Shown: in pieces, positions 1-7,258 of the stretch | Layout: each line of letters starts with the position of its first letter | Position numbering within the stretch: position 1 is the stretch's first letter | IMG/VR virus record: IMGVR_UViG_3300031706_000069 | Location: 1 to 20,060 of that record | Origin: a virus | Strand: one strand, 5' to 3' | Length of the DNA: 20,060 nt | Translations under genes and position numbers: made by a program | Notes under the pieces: model-generated | The model's input: only the letters and a program-made list of their open reading frames with translations | Databases searched by the model: none | Told to the model about the DNA's origin: nothing

Positions 1-278
1 TCGCGGCGTACAATGTTGTAGTCCCTTGCATCGATACGTGCGGTATCTGCAGGAACGATGATTTCTTTAAAACCATCTGGGGAAAGCTCAACACCATCTT
101 CGGTATTGAAATGCCACCCTTGAGCCTGAACCTCACGACTAACTTCGTTCAGAACCTGCTTGGCAATAGAGACATCAGTCACTTGATTACCTGTAAGAGT
201 GTTGACGGGTGCCTCACCGATTGTAGTAAGTAAGACGTTGACCGCTTCTAGCTCGGTCATGGACGTTGGTTTAGTCAT
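1..278 (-). CDS. Tail tubular protein A, T7 gp11-like (N-terminal part, cut by window edge)
   Basis: The frame is open from an ATG at 278 to the left edge, giving about 92 residues of the N-terminus. The visible text includes TELEAVNVLL, IGEAPVNTL and VQAQGWHFNTEDG. This matches the start of T7 gp11: a helix with the pattern AVNxxLxxIGExPVxTL, then a helix ending in (R/A)GWxFN. In T7 gp11 forms the ring that joins the portal (gp8) to the nozzle (gp12). The start at 278 has GAGGAC a few bases upstream; a second ATG at 260 is possible, and the gp11-like text begins just after it. The gene follows the capsid gene and a strong terminator, exactly the T7 position, so gp12 and internal core proteins are expected beyond the left edge. 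The identification is by family pattern and gene order. Confidence 0.88.
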   Translation of the reverse strand, partial: MTKPTSMTELEAVNVLLTTIGEAPVNTLTGNQVTDVSIAKQVLNEVSREVQAQGWHFNTEDGVELSPDGFKEIIVPADTARIDARDYNIVRR

Positions 279-293
279 GATGTCCTCATATGG

Positions 294-328
294 AAAAAAA
301 AGGGCTGGCCCTATAAAAGAGCCAACCC
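294..328 (-). terminator. Strong intrinsic terminator between capsid and gp11 (T-phi position)
   Basis: In the direction of transcription a 10-bp stem (GGGTTGGCTC with GGGCCAGCCC, including G-U pairs) closes a 7-base loop (TTTTATA) and is followed at once by eight T. This is a textbook rho-independent terminator. It begins 10 bases after the capsid stop codon and ends before the gp11 start. In T7 the late terminator T-phi sits in the same place, between gene 10 and gene 11, where it lets capsid message outnumber tail message. The structure is seen directly; the role is taken from T7. Confidence 0.93.
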
Positions 329-338
329 AGATTAAATT

Positions 339-1301
339 TTAAGAAGTTTTAATTTCTACGGCACACTCAGGACGTAGGATACCGTGGCCCATTGCGTACT
401 TAGCAGCCATCAACGTACCTTGGTACATGACTTCAAAGTCGCCAGATGTGCGCTCTACGGCTAGGTCCATCAACTTAACTGTACCGATTGCAGATTTCTG
501 CATAACCAGTGCGGCTGTAGTTGAGAAGTTACCGGAGTAAGTGTTGTTCTCGCCAGATACTGCAGCTACGTTAGTTGTTGGCAGGTTGTTAGTCTTAACA
601 ATCTGAATACCAGCAACTTTAAGAACTGTACCTTCAGCATATACACCAGCTCCACCCCAGTCACGATTGATGACGGAAGTCTCTTGGACCAAGTTGTAAT
701 ACTGTGCAGGAGCTACAAGTGCCACACGCTCGTTCTCAGGCACATCTTTCTCGTCCAGAGCTTTCGCTGCGTCGAAGATAGCTGCAGCCAAAGCTGCGCC
801 AGATGTCTTAGAAGTCGAGGAAACTAGAGCTGAACCGCCATTACCACCAGTTACGGTAGCTGCTGAACGTGCGCCCAATAGACCTACGCGCATTGTGCGT
901 GTGTCAAATTCTTTAGCCAAGGCCATACCCAACAAGCGGCTGTACTCAGCGCGCACGTCATAATGATTTTTAGCCTCATCGATATTTGCAATAAATGTGT
1001 CAGCAATCAATACATCATCGATGTTGATAACGATTTCATTGTGAGCAATTTTCTGTGTACCCAACAAAGGTGTACCTACAGTGTGGTATGCAGCGTTAGC
1101 TTTACCTGTCACTGGGAAGGACGCTGACTTGCCGTTCGCGATTGTGCGAGAGACGTGCAGGTCTTTCATTACGTTTACTTCGTCAAAAGCGGTGAGAACT
1201 TCACCAGCGAAGACTTTTAGGAACAGAGCCGAAGCTGCTGCGTTATTTGCTGGGGTCGCCTTATTGACAACACCCAAGCGTGATGCGGTTACATTTGTCA
1301 T
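339..1301 (-). CDS. Major capsid protein, T7 gp10-like
   Basis: The product has 320 residues, close to the 345 of T7 gp10A. It is the HK97-fold coat protein that assembles the icosahedral head. Supporting features are an N-terminal arm rich in Ala/Asn, the segment VLTAFDEVNVMKDLHVSRTI near residues 35-54, NGKSASFPVTGKA, the DDVLIADTFI segment after residue 90, and the late AGIQIVKTNNLP motif, all typical of this coat family. The gene lies between the scaffold block and a T-phi-like terminator. The start at 1301 is preceded by AGGATAAAGAAA. No obvious slippery site near the 3' end suggests a gp10B-type frameshift product. The gene has a 190-base leader, the longest untranslated stretch in the virion module. 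Confidence 0.92.
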   Translation of the reverse strand: MTNVTASRLGVVNKATPANNAAASALFLKVFAGEVLTAFDEVNVMKDLHVSRTIANGKSASFPVTGKANAAYHTVGTPLLGTQKIAHNEIVINIDDVLIADTFIANIDEAKNHYDVRAEYSRLLGMALAKEFDTRTMRVGLLGARSAATVTGGNGGSALVSSTSKTSGAALAAAIFDAAKALDEKDVPENERVALVAPAQYYNLVQETSVINRDWGGAGVYAEGTVLKVAGIQIVKTNNLPTTNVAAVSGENNTYSGNFSTTAALVMQKSAIGTVKLMDLAVERTSGDFEVMYQGTLMAAKYAMGHGILRPECAVEIKTS

Positions 1302-1492
1302 TTTCTTTATCCTATGGAATTTTTATTTAGATTGAGAATGACTGTCGCTTACTACTTGTCAGGGTTGTCGGACGCATCCGGCCTAGTCGTTCATCGTTGA
1401 TAGTCTCAGCCACCTAAAAAGGTGTGCTAGATGTTCTCGTGTCATAGGAATTGACGGGACGTGGTTGATGCCCAGCGCCCCGCCAGAGGTAG
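1302..1492 (-). other. Untranslated leader of the capsid gene
   Basis: This 190-bp gap lies between the 19-aa gene and the capsid gene, in a region where other genes nearly touch. I see no copy of the GGTTGCACCAT promoter word. The transcript could form small hairpins: CACCT-TTTT-AGGTG near 1412-1425 and CGGA-TGCG-TCCG near 1369-1380. A 20-codon frame (1383-1445) has no ribosome binding site and is not called. Close to the capsid start there is CCATAGGATAAAG, which resembles only the initiation end of the phage promoter. A leader that stabilises or regulates the capsid message is possible but not shown. Confidence 0.4.
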
Positions 1493-1552
1493 TTACTTCT
1501 TCTTTGGTGGACGACCTACTTTTGTACCGTAAGTCCCTTTACCTTTAGGCAT
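1493..1552 (-). CDS. 19-residue basic peptide MPKGKGTYGTKVGRPPKKK
   Basis: The frame reads from ATG at 1552 to a TAA at 1493-1495. It is preceded by AAAGGAG at good spacing (AAAGGAGATTATT then ATG), one of the better ribosome binding sites in the window. Six of the 19 residues are Lys and one is Arg; the middle GTYGTKVGRPP ends in a Lys tail. From memory, short peptides of this pattern (MPKGKGTYG...GRPPKKK) recur next to capsid or scaffold genes in other podoviruses. No function is established. The charge fits binding to DNA or to the acidic scaffold or capsid interior, which is only an inference. It sits just downstream of the scaffold gene. Confidence 0.7.
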   Translation of the reverse strand: MPKGKGTYGTKVGRPPKKK

Positions 1553-1563
1553 AATAATCTCCT

Positions 1564-2256
1564 TTAAAATACCGAAGAACGCCCCAGCTTTTCCTCTACG
1601 TCTTTAGTATACGCAGAGTCCTTGCCGTATCGGGCGTCCTTCATTGCAGCTACAACTTCCGCTGTGCTACGGAACTCATCCTTGGATGGTGCCTGTGATT
1701 TTCCTGAGAGCAAGTTAGGCTCAGAGCCTTCCATAGCTTCTCGCTTAGACTGCAGCCATTCGACTGCCATCTTAGCATTATCAGTACCTGTCCCAACCAT
1801 TTGGTTGTAGAGTTCAAGTTCGTTGTTCTCGAGGCTCTCTTTAGCCCATTCAGTTAACTCTTGATAACCGTCTTTACCGCCAGCGACTTCCATCACTGCG
1901 TCTGCATCTGCTGTCTGAGCGGATTGCATACCCTTGATATAGGTTTCCACCATCTCTTTGGGGTAACCCATAGCTTCAAGTTCTGTGTAGCTTTCCTCGC
2001 CTAACTCACCAGAGCTAGCAAATTCCTCAGAGAACTTATCGAAACTTGGTGAGTCACTTTTAGGTGCTTCGGTCTCAGGCGCAGCCTCATCGGCTGGACC
2101 TGATAGTTTCTTCTCAAGTTCACTGTAGGATTTTGCTAGGTCTTCGGGAGAGCTAAACTTTTCAGGCAACCATTCAGGACGTTCAGATTGGTTATCCTCC
2201 GCAACAGGTGCTTCTGGGCCAGTATCGTCTTCTGTGATTGTGATGCTTTCTGCCAT
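1564..2256 (-). CDS. Capsid assembly scaffolding protein, T7 gp9-like
   Basis: The 230-residue product is strongly acidic at its N-terminus and rich in Glu, Ser, Pro and Ala. It contains RPEWLPEKFSSPEDLAKSYSELEKKL near residues 26-51, a signature of T7-like scaffold proteins: a WLPEKF entry motif followed by a helix. The later helices (MGYPKEMVETYIKGM, ELTEWAKESLE) and the short basic/polar C-terminus fit a protein that binds the coat protein and leaves the head before or during packaging. It lies between portal and capsid as in T7. The start at 2256 has no clear Shine-Dalgarno sequence, but the stop of the preceding 46-aa gene is only three bases upstream (TAG AAC ATG), so translation is probably coupled. 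Confidence 0.9.
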   Translation of the reverse strand: MAESITITEDDTGPEAPVAEDNQSERPEWLPEKFSSPEDLAKSYSELEKKLSGPADEAAPETEAPKSDSPSFDKFSEEFASSGELGEESYTELEAMGYPKEMVETYIKGMQSAQTADADAVMEVAGGKDGYQELTEWAKESLENNELELYNQMVGTGTDNAKMAVEWLQSKREAMEGSEPNLLSGKSQAPSKDEFRSTAEVVAAMKDARYGKDSAYTKDVEEKLGRSSVF

Positions 2257-2259
2257 GTT

Positions 2260-2400
2260 CTAGTAATCGATCCGTGTAATTTTGGATACGCCTTTAGATA
2301 CGGCAGGTGCAGCCAGTGGTTTATTTTCAGGTGTGGGTGCAGGATTGGCTTCTTCAGCCTTATCCTTCTCCATCGCCTTGTTGTCTTTGGCTTTCAACAT
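2260..2400 (-). CDS. 46-aa Lys/Pro/Ala-rich protein between portal and scaffold
   Basis: A frame of 46 codons starts at ATG 2400, with AGGAAAC upstream, and stops with TAG at 2260. It overlaps the 3' end of the portal gene by 41 bases. The N-terminal half is charged (MLKAKDNKAMEKDKAEEAN), followed by a Pro-rich linker (PAPTPENKPLAAPAV) and the ending GVSKITRIDY. I recognise no family. It fills the gap between portal and scaffold and its stop lies three bases before the scaffold start, so it probably couples translation of the two. The low-complexity composition and overlap reduce confidence, but the ribosome binding site and tight packing favour a real gene. Confidence 0.6.
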   Translation of the reverse strand: MLKAKDNKAMEKDKAEEANPAPTPENKPLAAPAVSKGVSKITRIDY

Positions 2401-3913
2401 AAGAGTTTCCTAATGCTTTCGCGCCTTCTTGAATGGCGGGGGGACCAGCTTGCATCATCATCTGTTGCTGCTGTGCCTGTTGCTGTTCTTGGGCGATTTG
2501 TTCTTGTGATTTAATCAAGCCTTCAGTCTCAATACCGAGAGCTGTTGCTCGACGTTTAATGTAATCCTGTAGATTGACGTACTGCTGTAGAACCTCTGGT
2601 CCTAGAGCTTGCGTCATACCCTGAATAAACATGTCCAACTTGCGTAGGTCGTGACCACGTCCAAGGGCTTCCATACCTGTGACGATTGTAGGTTTGACTA
2701 CATCGTCTGGTAATTTAGGTAGCTTCTTGGATTTGGTTAGAACCTCAATCTTACGGTTAACGTAAGGCAACTGAAATTCCTGCGACAAGATAGAGTAGAT
2801 ACCGGATAGGGTATCTTCTAGCTCACCTGCGAGGTAACGAATTTCCTCTGCAGTAACCCGTTCACCATTACGCTGTACTGAAGATTGCAGCATGAACTGC
2901 TGTGATAAGCGTTCCTCGATACCCTGCATAGCCTGATAGGCCACGCGGAAGTCGTTGAACTTATCCATCTGTAGAACTGAAACATCGTTGCTGTTACCTT
3001 CGATGATTGCAGTATTCTCAGCCTGCGCAATAGTACGCATACGCGTTGTGCCGTTGGGGTTCACCATGAAGAGAACCTTGGCAGCGGCGGCAGCGCCTTC
3101 TACGATTGCTTGGGATAGACCCTCGAGGGACCGGAGGTCACCTAGAAGTTCTTCTACAAACCCGCGACCATAGTCCTCACCGTCGATGCGGGAGAAACGA
3201 AGGGGCAGGAAGGGGACGTTGTTCTTTTTGTATTTGCCTTTAGAGCCAGTAATGACTGACCCTTTGACTTCTTGATATACGTTAAAGAACTCGTTCTTAC
3301 GCTCGATGTGAGTGTAGACTTCAACAGTCTTTTCATCACCCTCGAGTTTACCAGAGATGTTAGCGGCGGTCGCTTTATCTAAAGCGTTAGGTGAGACATG
3401 CTCAACAGTAACAACTTCTAGAATTTCACCATTAGGTGCGCGAGATACAACATAACTGTCTAGGTGGATTACCCGTGTCTTCTCAGGGCCAATGTGCAAT
3501 AGCACGTTGCCGCCTACGATTAAATGTTTCAGTGCTTCGTGTACCGCAACTCGGTCGCCAGACGTTTCAATCTCCGACATAACTGCCCGCTCATACTCAC
3601 CCAGTTGTTGTTCAATCTGGGTTCGTGCTGCTTCATCTTCAGCCAAATCCTTTAAGGTGTATGGCTCAACCATGAAACGGAAGAAGGGGGAGTTAGGTGG
3701 CATCAGAGCAAGAGAGAGTTTCGATGCTAGGTTATTCACCCCACGCGCACCGATGCCTTGAAACGGAGTATATAAATCACTCGTTTCATTGTGGGCATCT
3801 TGCGGTATCAGGGAGGGAATTGTTAGCAACGAACAATCTCTTGCTCGATCTAGATATGATTGACGAGACTGTTCGAGTTGGTGGTAACGCGCTTCAGCGG
3901 TTCCCATACTCAT
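2360..3913 (-). CDS. Portal (head-tail connector) protein, T7 gp8-like
   Basis: The product has 517 residues; T7 gp8 has 536. The portal forms the 12-subunit ring through which DNA enters and leaves the head. Family features are the N-terminal helix with YHQLEQSRQSYLDRARDCS, then TIPSLIPQ and PFQGIGARGVNNLASKL near residues 50-66 and LMPPNSPFFR around 70. An insertion-like HIERKNEF strand, the RFSRIDGEDYGRGFVEELLGDL segment and the SSVQRNGERVTAEEIRYLAGELE motif of the crown/stem region follow. The C-terminus is Gln-rich. The start at 3913 has only a weak GAGAA element. The gene follows two small virion-type proteins and precedes scaffold and capsid, which is T7 order. Confidence 0.93.
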   Translation of the reverse strand: MSMGTAEARYHQLEQSRQSYLDRARDCSLLTIPSLIPQDAHNETSDLYTPFQGIGARGVNNLASKLSLALMPPNSPFFRFMVEPYTLKDLAEDEAARTQIEQQLGEYERAVMSEIETSGDRVAVHEALKHLIVGGNVLLHIGPEKTRVIHLDSYVVSRAPNGEILEVVTVEHVSPNALDKATAANISGKLEGDEKTVEVYTHIERKNEFFNVYQEVKGSVITGSKGKYKKNNVPFLPLRFSRIDGEDYGRGFVEELLGDLRSLEGLSQAIVEGAAAAAKVLFMVNPNGTTRMRTIAQAENTAIIEGNSNDVSVLQMDKFNDFRVAYQAMQGIEERLSQQFMLQSSVQRNGERVTAEEIRYLAGELEDTLSGIYSILSQEFQLPYVNRKIEVLTKSKKLPKLPDDVVKPTIVTGMEALGRGHDLRKLDMFIQGMTQALGPEVLQQYVNLQDYIKRRATALGIETEGLIKSQEQIAQEQQQAQQQQMMMQAGPPAIQEGAKALGNSYVESQRQQGDGEG

Positions 3914-3921
3914 TTATGTTC

Positions 3922-4110
3922 TCAATTCATTATTTGAAGGCCAGCGCCCAGTAACTTTGGATCGGTAACCTTATCTTCAACTTTGTCAGCAACCTTCTGA
4001 ATAGGCAACGGGGAGCCACTGAGTGCGTCATCTAACTGCGTAACTCCGCCGCCAAGGATGCCATCAGTCTCTCTTGATACTTTTCGAGCTGCGTTCAATG
4101 CTGTACACAT
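3922..4110 (-). CDS. Small virion-type protein (62 aa), possibly T7 gp7.3-like
   Basis: The 62-residue product begins MCTALNAARKVSRE and ends GAGLQIMN. It is probably a paralogue or partner of the next gene upstream (4118-4342), which also begins with Met-Cys and ends GAGLQITK. In T7 the small proteins gp6.7 (begins MCFS) and gp7.3 (ends GGGINI) are encoded just before the portal, are carried in the virion and are ejected early in infection. Position, size, Met-Cys start and Gly/Ile-rich ending suggest the same class. The start at 4110 has AGTAGG upstream, formed partly by the stop codon of the preceding gene. Sequence similarity beyond the termini was not tested. Confidence 0.68.
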   Translation of the reverse strand: MCTALNAARKVSRETDGILGGGVTQLDDALSGSPLPIQKVADKVEDKVTDPKLLGAGLQIMN

Positions 4111-4117
4111 GTAAGAC

Positions 4118-4342
4118 CTACTTAGTAATCTGAAGACCAGCGCCCTTACCGAGATTGCTCACGGTAGGATCGAGATCGACTTTGAGTTGTGACGTACCCA
4201 AGGCTTTACCTTGAAGTGCGCCTTTCTCTGCTGCCATCCCGCTCTCGGGATTGCTCGGGTCATACATATTTGTCATGACCGGATTAACCGCTGCAGGGGC
4301 TGCAGGGGGCGGGGCTGGCGTAGGTGAGCCTCCAATACACAT
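4118..4342 (-). CDS. Small virion-type protein (74 aa), T7 gp6.7-like, Pro/Ala-rich
   Basis: The 74-residue product begins MCIGGSPTPAPPPAAPAAVNPVM and ends LGKGAGLQITK. Proteins that start Met-Cys-x-Gly followed by a Ser/Pro run and end with a Gly-Leu-x-Ile motif are common just upstream of the portal in T7-like phages. T7 gp6.7, an ejected virion protein, starts MCFS in the same place. The Cys at residue 2 might be lipid-modified or simply conserved; there is no signal peptide, so a normal lipoprotein is unlikely. A good ribosome binding site (GGAGAATAGAAT) sets the start. The role as an ejected or head-completion protein is an inference from position and shape. Confidence 0.72.
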   Translation of the reverse strand: MCIGGSPTPAPPPAAPAAVNPVMTNMYDPSNPESGMAAEKGALQGKALGTSQLKVDLDPTVSNLGKGAGLQITK

Positions 4343-4345
4343 ATT

Positions 4346-4522
4346 CTATTCTCCTAGTTTTGAAGCTTGTTGTTCTTCGTAAAGTGTTTGCATGAAATCT
4401 ACGACCGAACGCTGTCCACCTCGCCACATCAGCATATCATGCTGCTCAAGATATTGAGGTGCCATAACTGGGAAACGTGTATTCAGTTCATTTAGTAGTT
4501 CGTTAGATATATAAGGGAACAT
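4346..4522 (-). CDS. 58-aa conserved small protein at the head of the virion module
   Basis: A frame from ATG 4522 to TAG 4346 encodes 58 residues, with AGAGGA upstream. The N-terminal part has the form FPYISNELLNELNTRFP; the C-terminal part contains MWRGGQRSVVDFMQTLYEEQ. This recalls small proteins of T7-like phages in the gene 6.5 area, with a LLxxLxxRFP helix followed by GQRxVVxFLxxLY, but I cannot assign a function. It is the first gene after the phage promoter at 4532-4552: its start lies only 13 bases past the predicted transcription start, so its ribosome binding site is part of the initial transcribed sequence. It is followed after three bases by the gp6.7-like gene. Confidence 0.72.
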   Translation of the reverse strand: MFPYISNELLNELNTRFPVMAPQYLEQHDMLMWRGGQRSVVDFMQTLYEEQQASKLGE

Positions 4523-4531
4523 TGATCTAAT

Positions 4532-4552
4532 CCTCTATGGTGCAACCTAATC
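4532..4552 (-). promoter_or_regulatory. Phage RNA polymerase promoter before the virion module (copy A)
   Basis: The site contains TTAGGTTGCACCATAG in the direction of transcription, with the likely first transcribed base at 4535 (the G of ATAG). Over 18 positions, GATTAGGTTGCACCATAG agrees at 13 with SP6 (ATTTAGGTGACACTATAG) and at 13 with K11 (AATTAGGGCACACTATAG). The word GGTTGCACCAT occurs at three other gene boundaries in the same orientation. The upstream edge overlaps the stop codon of phoH. It should drive the gp6.7-like, portal, scaffold and capsid genes. Confidence 0.82.
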
Positions 4553-5260
4553 AAATGCTCGTGTCCATGCGGCACAGATGCCAGAACGAACAACGTCATC
4601 GTGAGTGAAGTTACAGTGGGCTGCAGGGATGTTGTGTTTATGTAGGAGGTCGATAGCAATCTTCAGGCCTGAAGTTCCCTGAAGGTCATGCTGGGAGATA
4701 TCGCCATTGATAACGACTTTAGTTTCCTCACCAATTCGAGTGAGAAACATCTTCATTTCTCTGGCAGTGAGGTTCTGGCCCTCATCTAAGATGACGAAAG
4801 CGTTATTAAAAGAACGACCACGCATAACTTCGAATGGGACAATCTCGATGTCACCACGCTTGATTGCTAGCTCGTACTTACCTTTACCCAGCCGAGCAAT
4901 CAGCACTTCCGTTAGCGGGTAGACCCAAGGTGCTATCTTATCTTCGATAGTACCTGAGAAGAACCCTAGCGATTTACCCGCAGGGATGTTCGGACGTGTT
5001 AAGATAATCTTACGGACACGCTTCTGTGCATACATATCTGCGGCAATAGCTGCAGCAATGAAGGTTTTACCAGTACCTGCAGGTCCTGTGACAAAGACCT
5101 GTGAATACTGCTTGATGCAGTTGATGTAGTTATCTTGAGCTACGTTCATAGGTAGGAGGGCTTGGACGCGTGGAGTTATCACACGCCCTTGCTCTTCGAC
5201 CTTACGCTGATAGGCAGACTTCTTAATCTTATCTTTTTTGCTTATCGTGTTCTTGGCCAT
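4547..5260 (-). CDS. phoH: PhoH-like ATPase
   Basis: The 237-residue product has a Walker A box GPAGTGKT at residues 59-66, the PhoH-typical TRPNIPAGKSLGFFSGT segment at about 88-104, a Walker B box VILDEGQN at 156-163 and the downstream GDISQHDL motif near 186-193. These define the PhoH P-loop family, related to helicase superfamily 1. Its biochemical role in phages is unsettled; it is common in marine phages and has been linked to phosphate stress or RNA metabolism. The gene starts at 5260 with AAGGAACAACA upstream, nine bases after the RNR stop, and closes the nucleotide-metabolism module. The virion-module promoter overlaps its 3' end. Confidence 0.92.
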   Translation of the reverse strand: MAKNTISKKDKIKKSAYQRKVEEQGRVITPRVQALLPMNVAQDNYINCIKQYSQVFVTGPAGTGKTFIAAAIAADMYAQKRVRKIILTRPNIPAGKSLGFFSGTIEDKIAPWVYPLTEVLIARLGKGKYELAIKRGDIEIVPFEVMRGRSFNNAFVILDEGQNLTAREMKMFLTRIGEETKVVINGDISQHDLQGTSGLKIAIDLLHKHNIPAAHCNFTHDDVVRSGICAAWTRAFD

Positions 5261-5269
5261 TGTTGTTCC

Positions 5270-7258
5270 TTAACGGATTGGGCAGGCACCAGTGGCGCAT
5301 TCATCATCTGTCAACTCATCGAAAGAGTTGGCATTCTCGATATCTACTGGTGACAATTTTGAAACGTATTCATCGTACACTTCTCGAGACACGACATCTT
5401 GAGGCAGGTAGGCATAGCCTAAGTCTGCTGCAGTCTTTGTTGGGTCGTTACGATAAATAAATGACACACCTACATACAAATCCCAGTTGTTCATGATCCA
5501 TTCGATGATGGCTGGTACTTCGTCAGGTGAGTAGCTGATTGTTACTGAGCAATTATGATCGACGTAGTGTTTCATCATAAGACCGTAGCGGTCCAACTGT
5601 TGCACAGCAGTTTCGAGGTTCACGAACTTACCGTCCACCTCATCAAACTTCACATCGTCATAGGCTACCGGAAAGGTAATTAAGACGCTGTCAGGTTCGA
5701 AAGGTTTCTCGATGACTGTGTAGTTAGCTGCAGTCATGATGGGTACGATTGGATCGTGTTTTGAGAAGGTCACGTTATTGAAGAGGTACTTACCAAGTGG
5801 CTTGTGGACCCCCTCCGTAGTCGACATGATCTTTGAAAGGGTTCCACTTGGCTTGATAGTTGTGACAAGCTTCGCCCGTGGTAGCCCTAGTTCATCTGCA
5901 ATATCGTTGGCACCCTGACGGGCAGAGGCTGCAATATTTTTCAACATCGATGGTACGTTGTTGTATAGATAACCTTGGTGGTCCATCCACTTCACGATGC
6001 CTGTAGCGCCTACGCCGCATAGACGGAGGAACTCATTCAGCTCATGCCATGAACGCTGCAAGATACCATCATCCAAGTTCACGCAAGTCTGGCGATAGTT
6101 TGCTCGGGCTGCTAGGTACACAGCTTTCTTCAGGCCCTCGAAGTCATCTAGGTATTTACCCCAGTCCACTTCAACTAGGTTACAGAAACTCTTGTTTCCT
6201 AATAGAATTTCTGCGCATGGATTAACTCCCTTAAAGTGTGGAGCACGTTTCAAAGCAGCTTCAGCATTAATGAATGCAGGTTCTGAACCACCAGCTTCAA
6301 CCATGCGGTCAAAGATGTAGGATAATTCCCACTTGGTAGGCTTCTTAGAGAACATAACTGAGTTGTTAGATTGCTGGCGGTGTGCATTGTCATGCAACCA
6401 GAAGTCTTTCTTAGCAAAGATGAAATCATCAATCTCAGGGTCATCTACAGGCACCAGCGCAATCTCTGCGGAGCGGCGTGAGGATAATGTAGTACCCATG
6501 TGGTTTAGTAGATCGAGGATATCCATGCGTGTCAGCAGTTCACCGGAACGCTTGTTCATGATGTCGCAGATGCGGCTCAACGCAATATGGAGCGTGTCAT
6601 CACCAGATGAAATCCAACCATAACCTTTCAGGCGTGTACCTGCTGGGCGGATTTCACGGTAGTCTAGGATGAGCTGATCCACAGGGTCCTTGAGTGCCAT
6701 GATTTTACCCAAGGCCTTTGCCCAAGCTTTAGCACTATCGCCAATCGAGATGCGGTGGATGCGGTAGCCTTCTTCAGTGACTGTACTCTCGGTCACATTC
6801 TCTTCACGACCTTTATTGGTACGCTCTGAACGCCATACTTCAATCGCTGTCTTACGAGCGAAGCCATTCAACGTGCCTACTACAGGCTCGAAGCCTACGC
6901 CACAGCCTTGAAGTAACAACCAGAACGCATCAACTACATCGTGGACTGTCTCGATACGTCCGAAGCTACAGTTGAACTGTGAAGCCTCGTGCTTCTTAGC
7001 CACGTCTGTGCCACCGAGCCATAGTGTGCGGCCTGATGTTGTAGCCTTACGAGTGAGCATCAACTCGCGGAACTCTTCTAGCTCACCAACTTCTCCTTGG
7101 TTAAGCTTCTCACCTTTTGAGCGTTCCCATAGCCATTGCTGGTGGGTAATTACTCGGGCCACTGTCTCCGGCCATGTTTCAAATACAGTACCCTCATCAT
7201 TAAGAGGACGGTTATAGGTTCGGCGAGTTATCACCTGCGCCCGTACATCATCAGTCAT
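5270..7258 (-). CDS. nrdJ: Class II (adenosylcobalamin-dependent) ribonucleoside-triphosphate reductase
   Basis: The 662-residue product reduces ribonucleotides to deoxyribonucleotides. It matches the monomeric class II type of Lactobacillus leichmannii (739 aa). C97 (QFNCSF) and C359 (KSFCN) are the active-site redox pair. N346, C348 and E350 (NPCAE) are the radical-site residues. The TTIKPSGTLSKI loop (about 466-477) contacts substrate phosphate. The tail CATGAC gives C654 and C659, the pair that passes electrons in. All key residues are present. The start codon overlaps the MazG stop (ATGA), and a glutaredoxin is two genes upstream, a plausible reductant partner although thioredoxin is the usual one. 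Class II enzymes need B12, so host or environmental cobalamin must be available. Confidence 0.93.
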   Translation of the reverse strand: MTDDVRAQVITRRTYNRPLNDEGTVFETWPETVARVITHQQWLWERSKGEKLNQGEVGELEEFRELMLTRKATTSGRTLWLGGTDVAKKHEASQFNCSFGRIETVHDVVDAFWLLLQGCGVGFEPVVGTLNGFARKTAIEVWRSERTNKGREENVTESTVTEEGYRIHRISIGDSAKAWAKALGKIMALKDPVDQLILDYREIRPAGTRLKGYGWISSGDDTLHIALSRICDIMNKRSGELLTRMDILDLLNHMGTTLSSRRSAEIALVPVDDPEIDDFIFAKKDFWLHDNAHRQQSNNSVMFSKKPTKWELSYIFDRMVEAGGSEPAFINAEAALKRAPHFKGVNPCAEILLGNKSFCNLVEVDWGKYLDDFEGLKKAVYLAARANYRQTCVNLDDGILQRSWHELNEFLRLCGVGATGIVKWMDHQGYLYNNVPSMLKNIAASARQGANDIADELGLPRAKLVTTIKPSGTLSKIMSTTEGVHKPLGKYLFNNVTFSKHDPIVPIMTAANYTVIEKPFEPDSVLITFPVAYDDVKFDEVDGKFVNLETAVQQLDRYGLMMKHYVDHNCSVTISYSPDEVPAIIEWIMNNWDLYVGVSFIYRNDPTKTAADLGYAYLPQDVVSREVYDEYVSKLSPVDIENANSFDELTDDECATGACPIR

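Noticed and set aside
1395-1425. TTTTTAGGTGGCTGAGACTAT in the capsid leader as a phage promoter
   Set aside because: It has TTTAGGTG and ACTAT, like SP6, but with extra bases between them and no match to the GGTTGCACCAT word used elsewhere.
1383-1445. 20-codon frame in the capsid leader (starts MTREHLAHLF)
   Set aside because: No ribosome binding site. Its slight likeness to the start of the 41-aa gene at 15216 is too short to trust.
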